Positions 38,900-50,828 of a stretch of DNA of 64,000 bases are shown here, piece by piece; the stretch's first letter is position 1, and each line of letters opens with the position of its first letter. This DNA comes from Megamerina dolium. Taxonomy: Eukaryota; Arthropoda; Insecta; Diptera; Megamerinidae. The translations under genes and the position numbers were made by a program. Where the stretch lies: positions 35,646,055 to 35,710,054 of the forward strand of contig OY978529.1 of NCBI GenBank assembly GCA_963854835.1, in the 5' to 3' direction. The notes under the pieces are model-generated. The model saw only the letters and a program-made list of their open reading frames with translations. It searched no databases and had not been told where the DNA came from.

Positions 38900-40040
38900 T
38901 GTTGTTTTCATTGTCAGACCGAAATGAATATAGTTCTTCTAAAGAATTTAATTGTCATTTTTATAGTAATTTTAGAAAATGCGTTGCGTATTCTACAGAT
39001 CAAAGTCCAAGTATACATTTACCTACTAATAGTGCATCTGAGAGTAGGGTTTCCTATTGGGCATATTATACAAAGTAAATGTTAATGGTAATATGCGCAA
39101 TATTCTTGGAAATAAAAATCAAATTAAGTAACATTTTTTTACTCTATTTTTATTATTATTACAATTATTGTTTTTATGATAACAACATTATTTAAAAGTA
39201 CTGCTTGTTGTCTCATCGCATATTATATTCATTTATTATGCTAGATTTTCTAATTCTAAGCATGTTTATTTTGAATGCAATAGAACTGCATGCAATACAA
39301 TGCAAATATTTATAAATATTTTACTAATTTATTCATAAAAATTATATATGTATATTGTAAATACTTGTATGTTTCCTAGTGTAAAAATTGAAACGAACGT
39401 TCTCATCTCGTACTCGCTACTGTGTACTCGTACTCGCACTGCCAAATCAACGAGTGCATAAAGAAATATTCTCTCATGCACAATTAACAAAACTCAATAC
39501 AAAAAATTTTAATTTAAAAATAAACACAAATTATTATTGTTTTGTGTTTGTTTGTCTAGATATACATATTTACATACATACATATTTATAAAAAAAAATC
39601 TTTTTGGAATATCACAATATATTTTAGGTACCCTGTAATATGTATTATGGCAAAGTTAGTTTTAATATGCAAATTTCTCTATCTACAAATACTCTCATGT
39701 GTTTCTTCATGTAAAAGAAATGTACGATTATGTTCCCAGCAATTGTCAATCAACATTGTTTCTATTTACATTGTAAACATGTGGATTTCTTTTCAAGATC
39801 AACAATGTTTACATTTCCATTGCAACAGGGTTCAACAAGAGAACTTATCAAAGGCCGCAAATAATGATTATAATGAGTACATCAAAATAATTGTGGTTAA
39901 GCGCTTTATTGCAACCAATAAAACATGCTTATTTTTTGAGTGAAAACAGTAAAATTAATTATTATTTTTATTTTTTTAATATTTAAGAAAAATTATTGAT
40001 TGATTTTAATTTTTTAAATCTACCGAAAAAATTATGTTTT
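38900..40040. other. A/T-rich intergenic DNA
   Basis: No gene or element recognised. Confidence 0.4.
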
Positions 40041-40044
40041 CATT

Positions 40045-40380
40045 TTGATGTTTTTTATTCAAGGATAAACATTATTTTTTTGAGTTTTATATTTTTGCTC
40101 AGGAATAAAAATTACTTTTTGCGTTTTATTTCTTTCACCAAAAAATCATACTCAAAACGGCATATAACTTTGATGGTGTGACCATGATGCAATAATTTGT
40201 TTATTTCATTCACCCTGTCAATTAACTATAAAAAAGCAACAAAATAAATAACTGAATAGATTATTAAAAATAAGAATTTTTAAAAATAAATTATTAAAAG
40301 TAATTTTTATTCCTGAGCAAAGAAATAAAACTCAAAAATTATTTTTATTCTTGAATAAAAAAATAAAAATCACTGCAAAA
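40045..40380. repeat. Inverted repeat (arms about 70 bp)
   Basis: TTTGCTCAGGAATAAAAATT at about 40093 is mirrored by AATTTTTATTCCTGAGCAAA at about 40302, and the surrounding GAGTTTTAT and TTTTTTATTCAAG blocks are mirrored too. The loop is about 180 bp. Could be a MITE; ends and target duplication are not clear. Confidence 0.55.
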
Positions 40381-40737
40381 TAAAATAAATAAATAAATGA
40401 ATAAAAAAATTTCCTTCTCTGCAAAATACCTTTAACATAATAATTGAGTTTTATTTTTAAAAAGTTGAATTTAATTTGAAAATTGGTCCATTTGTTTTGA
40501 AAAAAAGATAAATATGATACGGAAAATCTAATTTAAAACCTATAACGAAACATTTTTTCTTTTTTTTAAATTTCATGCAAAGGTTCAATACAAATATAAC
40601 GGTAAATAACTAGGTTTTTTCTAACAATAAATTTAAAGCAGTCGCTTGTAAAGATTCTTCGCATAGTTCCACAAAAAAAAATTATCTACTTAAAAGATAC
40701 TCGTAAGTCAAACTTTTTTGCATGGATCATGCTGTAT

Positions 40738-42550
40738 TTTCAGATCACCGAATCTGAAAACACAGCTACAGCACTGTACTCGAAAGTTAAAGCAAGCCCG
40801 AAAAAATAAAAACAACAAAGAGTTGGAAGAGCACATAGCCAAATTAACACCTGGTGAAACGTCAGACTACTCTTTGTGGAAATCAGCAAAAAACTCAAAT
40901 CTGCTAATTCTCACTGATTCCCCCATCCGTTTGAGTGACGGTAATTGGGCTAGAAGCAACTGTAAGAAGGGTTTGGCTTTTGCAGACCACCTAAAAAGTG
41001 TTTTTACACCCAATCCACCCTCTTCACAGTCCTCATTACCAAAATTAACTTCTCAACCTTTGCTCAATAACGCTCGAAATTAAACAAAAGGGCATATTCA
41101 AAGCAATTTATAAAGATTTAAACCCAAAAAAATCACCTGGTCCAGATAAAATTACCGATAAAATGATACCTCCGGCTTCAGTAATTCATCTCATGCACAA
41201 TTTCAATGCTATCCTTCGTATTAAACACTATTCCAAATGCTGGAAAACTTCAAAAATTATTATGATAGTAAAACCAGGAAAAGACCCTACAAAAGTTGCA
41301 TCGTACAGACCTATCAGCCTCCTGCCTCTACTCTCTAAAGTATTCGAAAAGCTACTTGTCATGAATATAACTCCATTTATTAATCTCAACCAACTGATTC
41401 CTCAACATCAGTTTGGATTTAGAAAACAGCACGGCACAATAGAACAAGTCCACCGCATTGTAACTCTGATAAGTAACACTTTTGAAGAAAAAAATTATTG
41501 CTCAGCTGTCTTTCATGGTATCACTCAAGCTTTCGATAAAGTATGGCACGATGGTCTTATTTACAAATTCAAACTATTACTGCCTGCAAATGTCTCCTCA
41601 TTGCTTAATAGCTACCTCACGAAAAGACAATTTCTCGTACATCACAAGGATTACACAACAAATCCATTGGATATTCACGCTGGCGTTCCTCAAGGAAACG
41701 TTTTGGGCCACTTACTGTATCCCTTATACACTTCAGATATGCCCAACAATAACTATACATTCATATCGACCTTTGCTGATGATACGGCAATATTGTGCTC
41801 TCGCTCTAACCCCATAGAAGCTACTAAGCTCCTGCAGACTCATGTCGATTCTCTCGAAATCTGGCTAGCAAAATGGCGTATAAAAGTCAATGAATCAAAG
41901 AGCGTACATGTAACCTTTACGCTAAGGCTAGATACATGTGCCCCACTTAAAATAAATGACCAATCAGTTCCACAATGTTCCTCAGCAAAGTATTTGGGTA
42001 TTCACCTTCAGCCTTCAGTCTGAACTGGAAAAATCACATAGATAGGCAAAGAAAAAGCTCAAAGTTGAATCTCGAATACAAAATGCTATTATATAAAGCA
42101 ATCCTGAAGCCAATCTGAACTTATGGCATCCAGTTATGGGGCACCGCATCTCCCTCCAATATCGAAAAATTGCAGCGAATACAATCCAAGTGTCTGCGAA
42201 TTATTGTAAACGCGCTTTGGTATATGAGGATCGTTAACATTCATCGAGATTTAAATGTACCCACAATTTCTGAAGAAGTTACAATGTCCTGCAGAAGCTA
42301 CATTCAAAAATTACACAATCATCCGAATCCCCTTGCTACGCAATTGTTGCTGAGCACGGGGCATCGTCGATTAAAAAGAAAACGCACACTGAATATGCTG
42401 TGAAATTGCTAAACCTCGCGACTCAACAAATTGTGATGGAACATAGGGAATATCACATAATTTTAGTTGGTTTGTAAGATTTGAATACTTATTGTGAGTT
42501 TCTAAGTATATTAGAAAGATTCAATAAATTCTTAGTATTTGAAAAAATTT
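40738..42550 (+). pseudogene. Jockey-clade non-LTR retrotransposon, 5'-truncated copy A
   Basis: Reverse-transcriptase half of ORF2. A pre-RT part (40738-41083) is followed, after frameshifts, by 41163-42023 with SYRPISLLPLLSKVFEKLL, HQFGFRKQHGT, ITQAFDKVW, GVPQGNVLG and the active-site box FADDTAIL. The C-terminal part (LYKAILKPI, stop, TYGIQLWG, then IEKLQRIQSKCLRIIVNA) lies in a further frame to 42403. Stops and a small deletion relative to copy B (57781-59340) show it is dead. The 3' end has AATAAA-like and A-rich DNA near 42520-42560. It is inserted in envelope block unit 0. Confidence 0.88.
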
Positions 42551-43009
42551 TAAAAAAATAAAAATGGAGTAATTTTTTCGAAAATATAAATTTCGTTAAT
42601 TTACAATTTTTATTTATGAAAAACTCAAATCAAATCAATTCTTTCTTAGGACCATAATTTCAAAGTATTTAAAAATATATACATAAGTCTAGAATTTTTC
42701 TTAATGAAAATAAAAATAAAATCATCCTTTTTTTAGGGTAAATTAATTTTGTCCATAATTTCCATAGATTTAAAAATATATAAGTTTGGCAACACTAGTA
42801 ATTACATATTTCTAATTTTACAATCATTTTAGCATTTTACAATCACACCCTTAAAGATTATTTAATACATATTTTTTTATGCAGACACATAGAATTTAAG
42901 AGCAGGGTTCACACCACTAAATGGTCATGTACAATGCCACCAAAAAACTCATTTGTAATATTGGGTAATTTAAAAGGCATCCGCGGTGTTTTGGTACATT
43001 TTTGAACAC

Positions 43010-43165
43010 AAATCTTCTTTATTGAAAATCAACATAACGTTGTTTGCTGTCAATCCAAGCTTTGAAGTCGTTTGTGAAGGGTTCCCGGCCGTCGACCATG
43101 ATCGTTTGCATTGGATATTCTCGTATTTAATACATTTTTCATCGCCGCGCAGACATTTTAAATTT
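43010..43165 (-). pseudogene. Mariner transposase fragment
   Basis: About 45 codons of a mariner catalytic domain: GDEKCIKYENIQCKRSWS, then SQTTSKLGLTANNVML (normally GDEKWI with the first catalytic D). It is bounded on both sides by unrelated or leader DNA, so it is a short relic. Confidence 0.75.
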
Positions 43166-43277
43166 CCCAATATATGAAATTGAACTGCAGACATATTCTT
43201 ATGATACAATTAAGTGAAATTTTTTGGTGAGACGGTTTTGTGTTTAGTTGTCGCATCGAATTTAGTGCAAGAAGTGT

Positions 43278-44313
43278 AAATTTAAAATATTGCTTAATTT
43301 CCCAGACTTTGTACAGGATCCACATAAGGAAATAGGCGTGGCTTGCTGATTTTATGCCATCTTATTTCCGACTATAATATTAAACTGAGTGGCAAATATG
43401 ATCGCTCTAGACAGAAGATTGCCGAAATTACCGCGGTTTAAATTTAAAAGAAGTTCAGGCACTTTATTCAGCTAATAAAAGTGCTTACGAGTATATCCTT
43501 ATGCGCTCGTATAGCACTATAGTGCTAGTATAGACTAGTATACTGGTGAGTGTATGTAGTATTATATGATAACAAAATATTTTACTCGTATCGATATGGA
43601 ATAAGCCAGGTGTCCAAGAAATTGCCGATAAAATCAATGACAGAATAATCTACTATTGACTAGTAAAGATGATCGAAGGTAGGTAGTACACTGCACAGCT
43701 CCCATACAAACCCAACCTCAAAATCACCTTAAAAATGCCAGAAAAAGTGCATCGATAGGTATATGACTTCAAAATTTTGTCCATATATTTATAATAATAT
43801 TATAATCGAACGACCCAAAAATGGGCGTGATCGCGGTATTTTAAAGTATACCATCCATACATACCTAACCCTAAAAACGTCTGAGAAAATGCCAATAAAA
43901 GGGCTGAAGGATAAGAATTTTTAATTTTCAATACTTAGAACAGACGCAACGCAACGAAAAACATTGAATTTTAAATAAAGGCATGGTACATACATGAGTT
44001 TATGCAGGCTGATGTGCTGATGTGCTCGTTAGTTCGCAAATTTTACCGTATACACACATAGTCGCGGTAATCAAAAACGTATACAAAATCTACAAAAAAT
44101 CCCTCTATTGTTTTGACAATTTTGTATTTTTTGTAAATCTATAGCGCGGTCATTGGTGCGGTCAAAAAACTCATTTACCATTGGGAACAGGTATGAAAAA
44201 GCCGTTTGAAAATTTCATTCTGTTTTATTCATTTATTTCAAATCGTAGAATATAGAACATTTAAAGGAATTAAATTTGTGATTTTTCAAAACTTTGACCT
44301 AACGGTATTCTGT
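43278..44313 (+). repeat. Outer palindrome arm, left (about 1.05 kb)
   Basis: Matches the reverse complement of 56067-57137 along its length. Shared blocks include AGGATCCACATAAGG, TAATATTAAACTGAGTGGCA, CTCGTATAGCACTATAGTGC (partly diverged), GGTGTCCAAGAAAT, GGTAGGTAGTACACTGCACA, GCTCCCATACAAACCCAACC, TACATACATGAGTTTATGCA and ATTTTTCAAAACTTTGACC. Non-coding. Its edge carries the ATAGGCGTGG type of motif common in dispersed dipteran repeats. Confidence 0.85.
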
Positions 44314-44429
44314 TAAATTTTTTTTCAACAATGTTTACATTTAAATTGCAAAAATGCGGCTGAACTATGTGATGGTTAAATTTATGTTGTGTGAGCAGTA
44401 GCACTACTATTTCGTTCGTATACCACCTA

Positions 44430-44540
44430 ACATTGTAATAGGTGTACAAATAAATTCGGTCGTTTTTCATTTCAATTTCAAATAAAAACATACTTGTTCC
44501 AATACTTGGTATTGTGCCATTTATCGGGTCGATGATCTTA
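44430..44540 (-). pseudogene. Mariner 3' end fragment
   Basis: Minus-strand HRPDKWHNTKYWNKYVF resembles the C-terminus of the mariner relic at 51880-52510. The terminal motif AGGTGTACAAATAAATT matches mauritiana-type mariner ends. Confidence 0.6.
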
Positions 44541-44804
44541 TTGGTGATAATTATTATAAAGCAATGTTTACGGAAATTTCTTAATTCAGGAAATTTTTAA
44601 TTTCCAAAAATATGGGTAATCATTATTATGGGCCACTGTATAAAAACAATAAAACAATGAAATGAAAAAATTTCAATTAAATTGATTATTATTTCAAAGA
44701 ATATTGCGTCGAACAAATTAGAGTCAATCAAATTATATGAAGAAAGATTGAATATAAAAAAAAATTGCAATATAATTTTCATAATTGATGGATTAATTGT
44801 TTTG

Positions 44805-45290
44805 TCTTTTTTCCAAACCACCGGCCGATGAATACAAGCCGAGAGTGCCCATCGGCCGATATGGCGACCTCCGCCATCATCTTTGGCGCCGCTTGTTTTC
44901 TGGTGGCCATCCGAAGCTCCAAATTTTCAACAGACCTCACTGGCAAGTAAATCCGATCATTTTATTTGTTCACATGTTGCTCAATAACGAATGGTGACAC
45001 ATCGGAGAACACAATGTTCGGAATTTCACCATTTTCGGCCAAACGGATCAAATTTTTGGCTATTTCGGGTCTAACTTTTTTGAGCCCAAGCTCTTTTTGC
45101 AATATTCGTTGTATGCTTTGGTGCGATATATAAAGCTCACGAGCCATATTTCTGCCACTGCGTCGTGGATTTCGTTCAGTTCGTTTGAGAAGTTTTGAAA
45201 CAATTTCTGGAGATGTTGTTGTCTTTTTGTTACCACCTCGTTTCGCAATGCTGCCAATATCGTAACGTGCTATGGTACGACTCACAAAAA
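44805..45290 (-). pseudogene. Tc1/mariner-like transposase, N-terminal and central fragment
   Basis: The frame 44962-45285 has a bipartite helix-turn-helix signature: PEIVSKLLKRTERNPRRSGR, then SHQSIQRILQKELGLKK and the catalytic start IVFSDVSPFVIEQHVNK (first D). In another frame down to about 44810 it goes on with RIYLPVRSVENLELRMATR and SADGHSRLVFIGR. The remaining catalytic part is gone. The protein type is distinct from the mariner copies at 38 kb and 48.8 kb. Confidence 0.75.
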
Positions 45291-45388
45291 TTTACTCACA
45301 AAGCAGGATATCGGCAGAATAGCACAGTCTGAGGGAAAAAATAATTATTAATTGTTTTACATAAAGCTAATTTTTGTGAACTTTTAGT

Positions 45389-46060
45389 GGAAACTCCTAC
45401 AGAAGACGTGGTTGGAGGTCAAAGTTCAAATTTCAAATCAAAATTACTCTATATCATCACTATTGTTTTTTGACAATATGGATATCAGGTCAAAGGCATT
45501 TTAATAGCTTTTTACTCACATCTATCATTTTATATAAATTATTTAGTTTTTTTGAAGTTATGAAGAAAAATAAAAATTTTTTAATTAAAATATTTTAAAA
45601 AGTGAATTTTTATTGGTAAAAATGTCTTATTAACTTGTTAAAAATTTAGAACAAGCTTAAAGGCCATTTATTTTCCTTTCCAATGGTATATAATACATAT
45701 TTTTAAATAATTTTTCTATATTTTTAATAATAAAAAAATTTTTTCGTTTCGTTATATACGTATACCAATGAAAATGAAATTTTATGGCCTTTAAATCGGT
45801 ACTAAAATTTGATAAGTACATAAGGCAGTTTTTGAAAAAATGTCGTTAAACATTTTTTTTTTCATTTCTATTTGTCTTCGTAACTTTAAAAAATTTTATA
45901 ATTTATATAAGCTGTTATATATGAGTGAAAAGCTATTACAAATAGCTATCGTATGATGACCATATTGAAAAAAAAATGTATTGGCAGTTTATCGAGTAAT
46001 GCTGATTTGAAATTTGAACTTCATCCTTCTATAGTCATTTCCTCCGAAAAATAAAAATAA
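45389..46060. mobile_element. Foldback element (arms about 300 bp, diverged)
   Basis: AAGTTCAAATTTCAAATCA at 45423 is mirrored at about 46005-46022. Further paired blocks are AATATGGATATCA with its mirror TGATGACCATATT, and TTTTAATAGCTTTTTACTCA, TATATAAATTAT, AAAGGCCATT and ATGGTATA with their mirrors. Non-coding. A single arm of the same family recurs at about 61930-62110. Confidence 0.65.
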
Positions 46061-46972
46061 GCTCAATATTACGAAAGAAAATTTTTTTTCTGCTATTCTG
46101 CACTTATTCCATTTTAGCTGTTTAACAATTCCAGGTTACGATTTTCCAGCCAAATATAGAGCAATCATACTATTTCGTTATTATATTATATTATTTACGC
46201 TATTATAACGTACTACATGCGCTGAAAAGTCTTAGAGCTGACACAGAAACGGCGCGAAAAATATTGTAATGACAAATGTGATATCCTTCATATGATACCG
46301 TCAAAATTCAATGTTAATTCATTCATTTGTTAATGCCACACTTACCACCCATTGTTGCATACTGTTGTTGTTGTTGTGCTGGTGTAGATTATGTAGTATC
46401 AAAATATTGCATTGACATGGTATGGGATGGGTTCATGATGAGGGGCTAGGTGTCCAAGAGAGGTTGCTTCTTCTTCTCCCGGAGGTCAAGATCTAAGAAA
46501 ATCAACGTGGATTACCTTTAAAAAGTCATAACGATGTCTGGAGTATATTATTCAAAGGTATTTGATGCGATTCGACGACACTTTAAAGCAAACTCGTTGG
46601 AAAAAAATACATACCAAGTTAGCAGGGTGCAAAAAAGAAAAAGAGTGAATATTTTTTTGTTATGTTTTATTTTAATATATCAAAATGCTATTAAAAACTA
46701 TTGAATAATTAAACTAGTTTATTAGTCTAATGTAAATATATATTGGAATTTTTCCAAATTAAAAATTAAATTAATATATTTTTATATTACATTTAATTTG
46801 TACTTTCTTCTACATATTTAGTAATGATTAAGATCAGTCTACATTCGAATTTTGCAGAGGTAGCATTGCTCTTCTTGCTGTATTCTTTTATTTTTAGTAC
46901 AGTAATTTTAGATACAATTTTTTTTTATTTTTTTTTATTTAAAATTTTTATTTTTATTTTATTTTTTTTTTA

Positions 46973-48289
46973 TTATTCATCTTTTTCAGCTAATTTACAT
47001 TTTAGGCACCATTTCTTTGGCTTTCTTCTGTTCGACCAGTATCGCTTTATTTTTAATAAAAATGATTTAAATTTGCTTTCACAATTTATGTCTAAATTTT
47101 GCAATACAATCGCTTTACACTGTGTAACGTCAGAAGGTGCAGATGATGAATATACTCTATTTTTGATACAATGGCAAATCAAAAGAATAGTGCCTACTAG
47201 AATAATGTGATAAATTAAGAGTAACACTAATATAATATCATAACTTAGACATTTAGTAGGATTTTCCTCTAGATACGGTGACTTCTTTTCACTTATGATG
47301 TAGGATGCTGTTCCATTTAAGAATGACCTCTGAGCAATAACAAAATGTCCAATAATTTCCACAGTTGGATCATTTATCAAGATATCGTTTTCTTCAATTT
47401 TCTCAACTGGCGAAGATTTTCGATTGATCACATTAAAGCATATGCCCAGATCATCATTGATTAACGGACTATCCAAGCAATGAGTAACTGTTTTCCATTC
47501 ACATGCCATAAGAGTGTCGTTAATATTGTAGCAATTATGAAGTGGCTGCTTATATGTGCCATACATTGCGACATAATGAGCTCTTCCTTCAGTTCGTTTG
47601 CTTTCCTTGTGTATTGCAGGATATACCTTTAGCAATGGTCGAATATCGTACACTTTTGGCAATTTCACTATATACATTAAACTTGTGCTATTCTTATATA
47701 TCCTAACAGCAGCAATTGATCGCAGTGTTTTTTGATTTAAATTAACTCCCACGTTTTCCATTTGATCATCATCATTTAAAAAAATGTCATTCATAATGCT
47801 TGAAGGATGGATTAGCGTATGGATAATTTTTTTCAATAAATTAATTATACTTCGATTTCTTTCTTTAATCGCTGTAAAGTCGTTCTCATCTCGGCGATTT
47901 AATTTTTTTATCCGATCCATCGTTAATGTGCGAATAGTAATATGACGTTGTAATTCCTGTTTATTCCATTCAATCAATTCGTCGCGATCATCATCGACAG
48001 CATCGACAGATTCCTTTCTCTTATAAATTTCAACAAATAAATCAAATATTTGTTCAGCATCGACCTGCAGTGATACTCGTTCATTCCAATCTTCAAATCG
48101 CAGTCTTGCATCCATTTTAATGACAATCTCTCTAAATTCTTTTAAATTGATTGTATGAATCAAATATTCATACCCTCCATATATGGCTACATTGCCAAGA
48201 GGCTTGGATCCGGTAAAATCACAAATTTCATCATGGCCAATGGTGAAACTTAATAGCAAAATGCACCATATAGTTGATATTTTGATCAT
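46973..48289 (-). CDS. Envelope-like type I membrane glycoprotein, intact copy 1 (438 aa)
   Basis: Uninterrupted frame of 438 codons. Residues 1-20 form a signal peptide (ISTIWCILLLSFTIG). The ectodomain (about 21-348) has an N-terminal YLIHTINL motif, a long charged helical stretch (about 104-160) ending IHTLIHPSS, a second domain with VKLPKVYDIRPLL, paired cysteines (253, 263, 271, 284) and N-glycosylation sites at 145, 200, 257 and 325. One transmembrane helix (about 351-373) is followed by a basic 65-residue tail. This layout resembles the envelope/fusion proteins of insect errantiviruses and their domesticated relatives, which inserted as old retroelement genes. That assignment is by eye and moderate. 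No RXXR cleavage site followed by a fusion peptide is evident, unlike active envelopes. No gag or pol lies nearby. Three sibling copies in the window are broken. Confidence 0.7.
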   Translation of the reverse strand: MIKISTIWCILLLSFTIGHDEICDFTGSKPLGNVAIYGGYEYLIHTINLKEFREIVIKMDARLRFEDWNERVSLQVDAEQIFDLFVEIYKRKESVDAVDDDRDELIEWNKQELQRHITIRTLTMDRIKKLNRRDENDFTAIKERNRSIINLLKKIIHTLIHPSSIMNDIFLNDDDQMENVGVNLNQKTLRSIAAVRIYKNSTSLMYIVKLPKVYDIRPLLKVYPAIHKESKRTEGRAHYVAMYGTYKQPLHNCYNINDTLMACEWKTVTHCLDSPLINDDLGICFNVINRKSSPVEKIEENDILINDPTVEIIGHFVIAQRSFLNGTASYIISEKKSPYLEENPTKCLSYDIILVLLLIYHIILVGTILLICHCIKNRVYSSSAPSDVTQCKAIVLQNLDINCESKFKSFLLKIKRYWSNRRKPKKWCLKCKLAEKDE

Positions 48290-48544
48290 TGTGAACGTTG
48301 TTCAAATTTTCTTAATCTCCAAATATAAGAGAAGTTTTTATATATTATTTTCGTTTTTTTTTTTTTTCTCCTTTTTTTCCTTCACTATTTAATGTTTACT
48401 GCTGCTTTTTAGCTTTTTCTTATATTTATATATTTTTGTTTATATTTATATATTTCTCTGATTAATTCTTTTGAAATATATTTTATTTTTTAACACAATT
48501 TGTCCACTTTACACTGATTGCACTAAACTCGATGCGACAACTAC

Positions 48545-48620
48545 GCACAAAATCGTCTCACTGAGAAACTTCACGCAATTATTTAACATAAATATATGCC
48601 AGCAGTTCAATTTGACATAG
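48545..48620 (-). promoter_or_regulatory. Conserved leader of envelope copy 1 with initiator-like TCAGT
   Basis: Minus-strand TCAGTGAGACGATTTTGTG followed by GTTGTCGCATCGAGTTTAGT about 0.27 kb upstream of the ATG. The same stretch precedes copy 2 and unit 0. TCAGT fits the arthropod initiator consensus; use as a transcription start is inferred only from conservation. Confidence 0.35.
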
Positions 48621-48784
48621 AAACTCGTTTGGTTGGTGGTTGGAGTTTGTATTGTACGATATATGACTATTTGGTGGTGCGAACCATGCTCTTGAATTGT
48701 ATGTACCTGGATATAAAAATATGTATAAAATAATCTTTAAGGGTGTGTAATTATAACATGCGTATCGAGGAAAGTAGAAACATA

Positions 48785-49582
48785 AAGGGTTTTCCATTAG
48801 GGACATAACAATTTTATCTATTAATAAAATACAGAAATATTTGAGATATTGAGTTGTAATTTATTGTGGATATATTGCAAGCATTACGTTTTATGAATGA
48901 GGTTAGATTTCGGTCATATGATCACCACGAGCCCGTTTACAGCGGTCGATTCTTTGGACCCAATTTTCCACCACTCTAGCACACATTTCGACCGGAACGT
49001 TGGCAATTTCGCGTTGGATGTTGTCTTTGAGCTCGTCTAAAGTTGCTGGCTTGTTGGCATAGACCAGTGACTTGATAAAGCCCCATAAAAGAACGAGGCG
49101 GCCATTCGACCACATATCGCTGATGTCAAGTTCATCCAATTCTGGCCACAAATAATCTTCCAAAATAGCACGATAGCGCTCTCCATTGACGGTAACATGA
49201 CGGTCGTTTTCATCCACGAAAAAATACGGCCCAATCACACCTCCGGGATGAAAACCGCACCAAACAGTAACTTTTTGCGGGTGCAACGGTGTCTCAAGAA
49301 GCACTTGTGGGTTTGTTGCTGACCAATAACGCATATTTTGCTTATTGACAAAGCCATTGAGCCAGAAATGAGCTTCATCGCTGAAGATGATTTTTCGCGC
49401 AATTTCGCTCAGAATTTCGGTAGTAATTTTTAATAATTTTCAAACGTTGCTGGTTCGTGAACTTTACCATGATGAAAATGTTGACTTTAACTAACGTTTT
49501 GACATTGACAGTTGATTAAAAAAGTTTAAGGGTGTGTTCATATAAAGATATGAAATTGTTATGTCCCTAATGGAAAACCCTT
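48785..49582 (-). mobile_element. Internally deleted mariner-like element in the left arm
   Basis: 30-bp perfect inverted ends beginning AAGGGTTTTCCATTAGGG at both termini, flanked by TA (48783-48784, 49583-49584). The minus-strand transposase starts at the ATG ending at 49470 (MVKFTNQQRLKIIKNYYRNS), shifts frame at a deletion, then gives KIIFSDEAHFWLNGFVNKQN and the 49334-48903 frame with HPQKVTVWCGFHPGGVIGPY, VTVNGERYRAILEDYLWPEL, a second deletion, LWGFIKSLVYANKPATLDEL and the C-terminal RCKRARGDHM. The first catalytic D is kept, but the QQDGATCHT block is deleted. Absent from the right arm, so it inserted after the duplication. Confidence 0.9.
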
Positions 49583-50289
49583 TATAATTTACGGTGTTGC
49601 CAACTATATATTTTTAAATCCACTGAAATTATAGAAAAACTTAATTTACTCTACCCTTATTTTGGTTTCATTAGGAAAAATTCGAAACTAATGGAATTTA
49701 TAATTGAAATGGTTGAATGCGTATAGAGAAATGTAGAAATATGTAATTTATAGTGTTGCCAACTTATTTATTTTTAGAGACTCTAAAATTATGAAAAAAT
49801 ACAGTTGTCCTAAGTCCTAATATAAATCATAAACTAATGAAATTTATATTTTCGTAAAAAATTACTCTGAAAGTTGAACTTAAGTTGAAAGTTGAACTTA
49901 TCTTTTATTTGGATGATTCTTTTTTCTGGCACTTTGCGAACAATCATGTTTACTCTAAATTTAATTTTGAAAAACTCTAGGTATTTACCGTTATATTCGT
50001 ATTGCACCTCTGCATTTGTTTTTTAATGAAATGTTGAATAAACATGTTTTGGTATAGTTTTTAAATTAACTCTTATTTACTTTTTTCAAAACGCTTGTAC
50101 CCACTTACAAATAAAATTCAACTTTTTTCTAATAAAATTCAATTAAGATAGCAAAGATATTTTTCATACAAGCGAAACCCGCCCTAAACCACATGTTTTT
50201 AATCAAATTTTTTAATCAAAACACCATAACATTTTGTAAAATAAACCCCTCGAGTTGGTAACCCTAAATCATATATTGGAAGCCGATAT

Positions 50290-50828
50290 ACGAACGAAAT
50301 AATGGCCTACACACCATAAATTCAACCACCACAGAGTTCAACCCCATGTTTGCAATGTAAATGTAAACAATGTTGACTTTGAACTTATTACAGATGTAAC
50401 AGATGTATTAAAAATACAGGGTTCCCCATTCTAAGCTCCGATTATGGAAGTTACAGGTGTTTTAGTTACAGCTGTCATCCGATACAAAATTGCCGATATG
50501 CGTCGCAGTCAACGAAAATTACCTCGACAGTATAGAGTAGTGCAAGAAGTATTCAACACATAATGTCTTGGTTCAAACAAACTATTGAAATAAAAGCTTG
50601 ATCGAAATCTGAATCAAAAGTGTGGTATATTTAAGTTTACTTACAGGCACATAACATGTATAACCCTGTATATAGGTATATAGTTATAAATATTTCTTTT
50701 TTTTTCGTAGAATCATATACATTATAAAAATATATTGAAAAAAATCACGGCTACGTATTTTTTGTTTCGTGTGTATATACGAGTAGTTTAGTCGATGGAA
50801 TTTTAACAAAAAAATTTTACAAGTATTT
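50290..50828. other. Spacer at the palindrome centre
   Basis: A/T-rich DNA with no gene recognised; contains TTTGCAATGTAAATGTAAAC at about 50350, resembling DNA near 44330, so parts may be repeat-derived. Confidence 0.4.

Larger units (their letters stand above)
40410..43277 (+). repeat. Envelope-gene upstream/leader block, unit 0 (no envelope ORF), interrupted by Jockey and mariner DNA
   Basis: Segments match the upstream DNA of envelope copies 1 and 2: TTTGTTTTGAAAAAAAGATA (40491), GGTTCAATACAAATATAACG (40582), then after the Jockey insertion GAGTAATTTTTTCGAAAATA (42570), AGTTTGGCAACACTAG (42783), TATATGAAATTGAACTG (43170) and the leader GTTGTCGCATCGAATTTAGT (43247). Instead of an envelope frame the sequence enters the outer palindrome arm at 43278. 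Confidence 0.7.
46155..50285 (-). repeat. Inner palindrome arm, left: envelope block 1
   Basis: Inverted copy of 52640-55612. Similarity runs from the downstream side (AACAGTATGCAACAATGGG, then AATATTTTGATACTA) through the envelope frame, the 5' leader, and upstream past AAGTTGGCAACACTATAAAT to AAAATGTTATGGTGTTTTGA. The left arm is longer because of the 798-bp mariner insertion at 48785-49582. Confidence 0.85.

Noticed and set aside
46824..47210. Plus-strand 128-codon frame with hydrophobic runs
   Set aside because: Overlaps the 3' end of the intact minus-strand envelope frame and A/T-rich DNA; no family resemblance.
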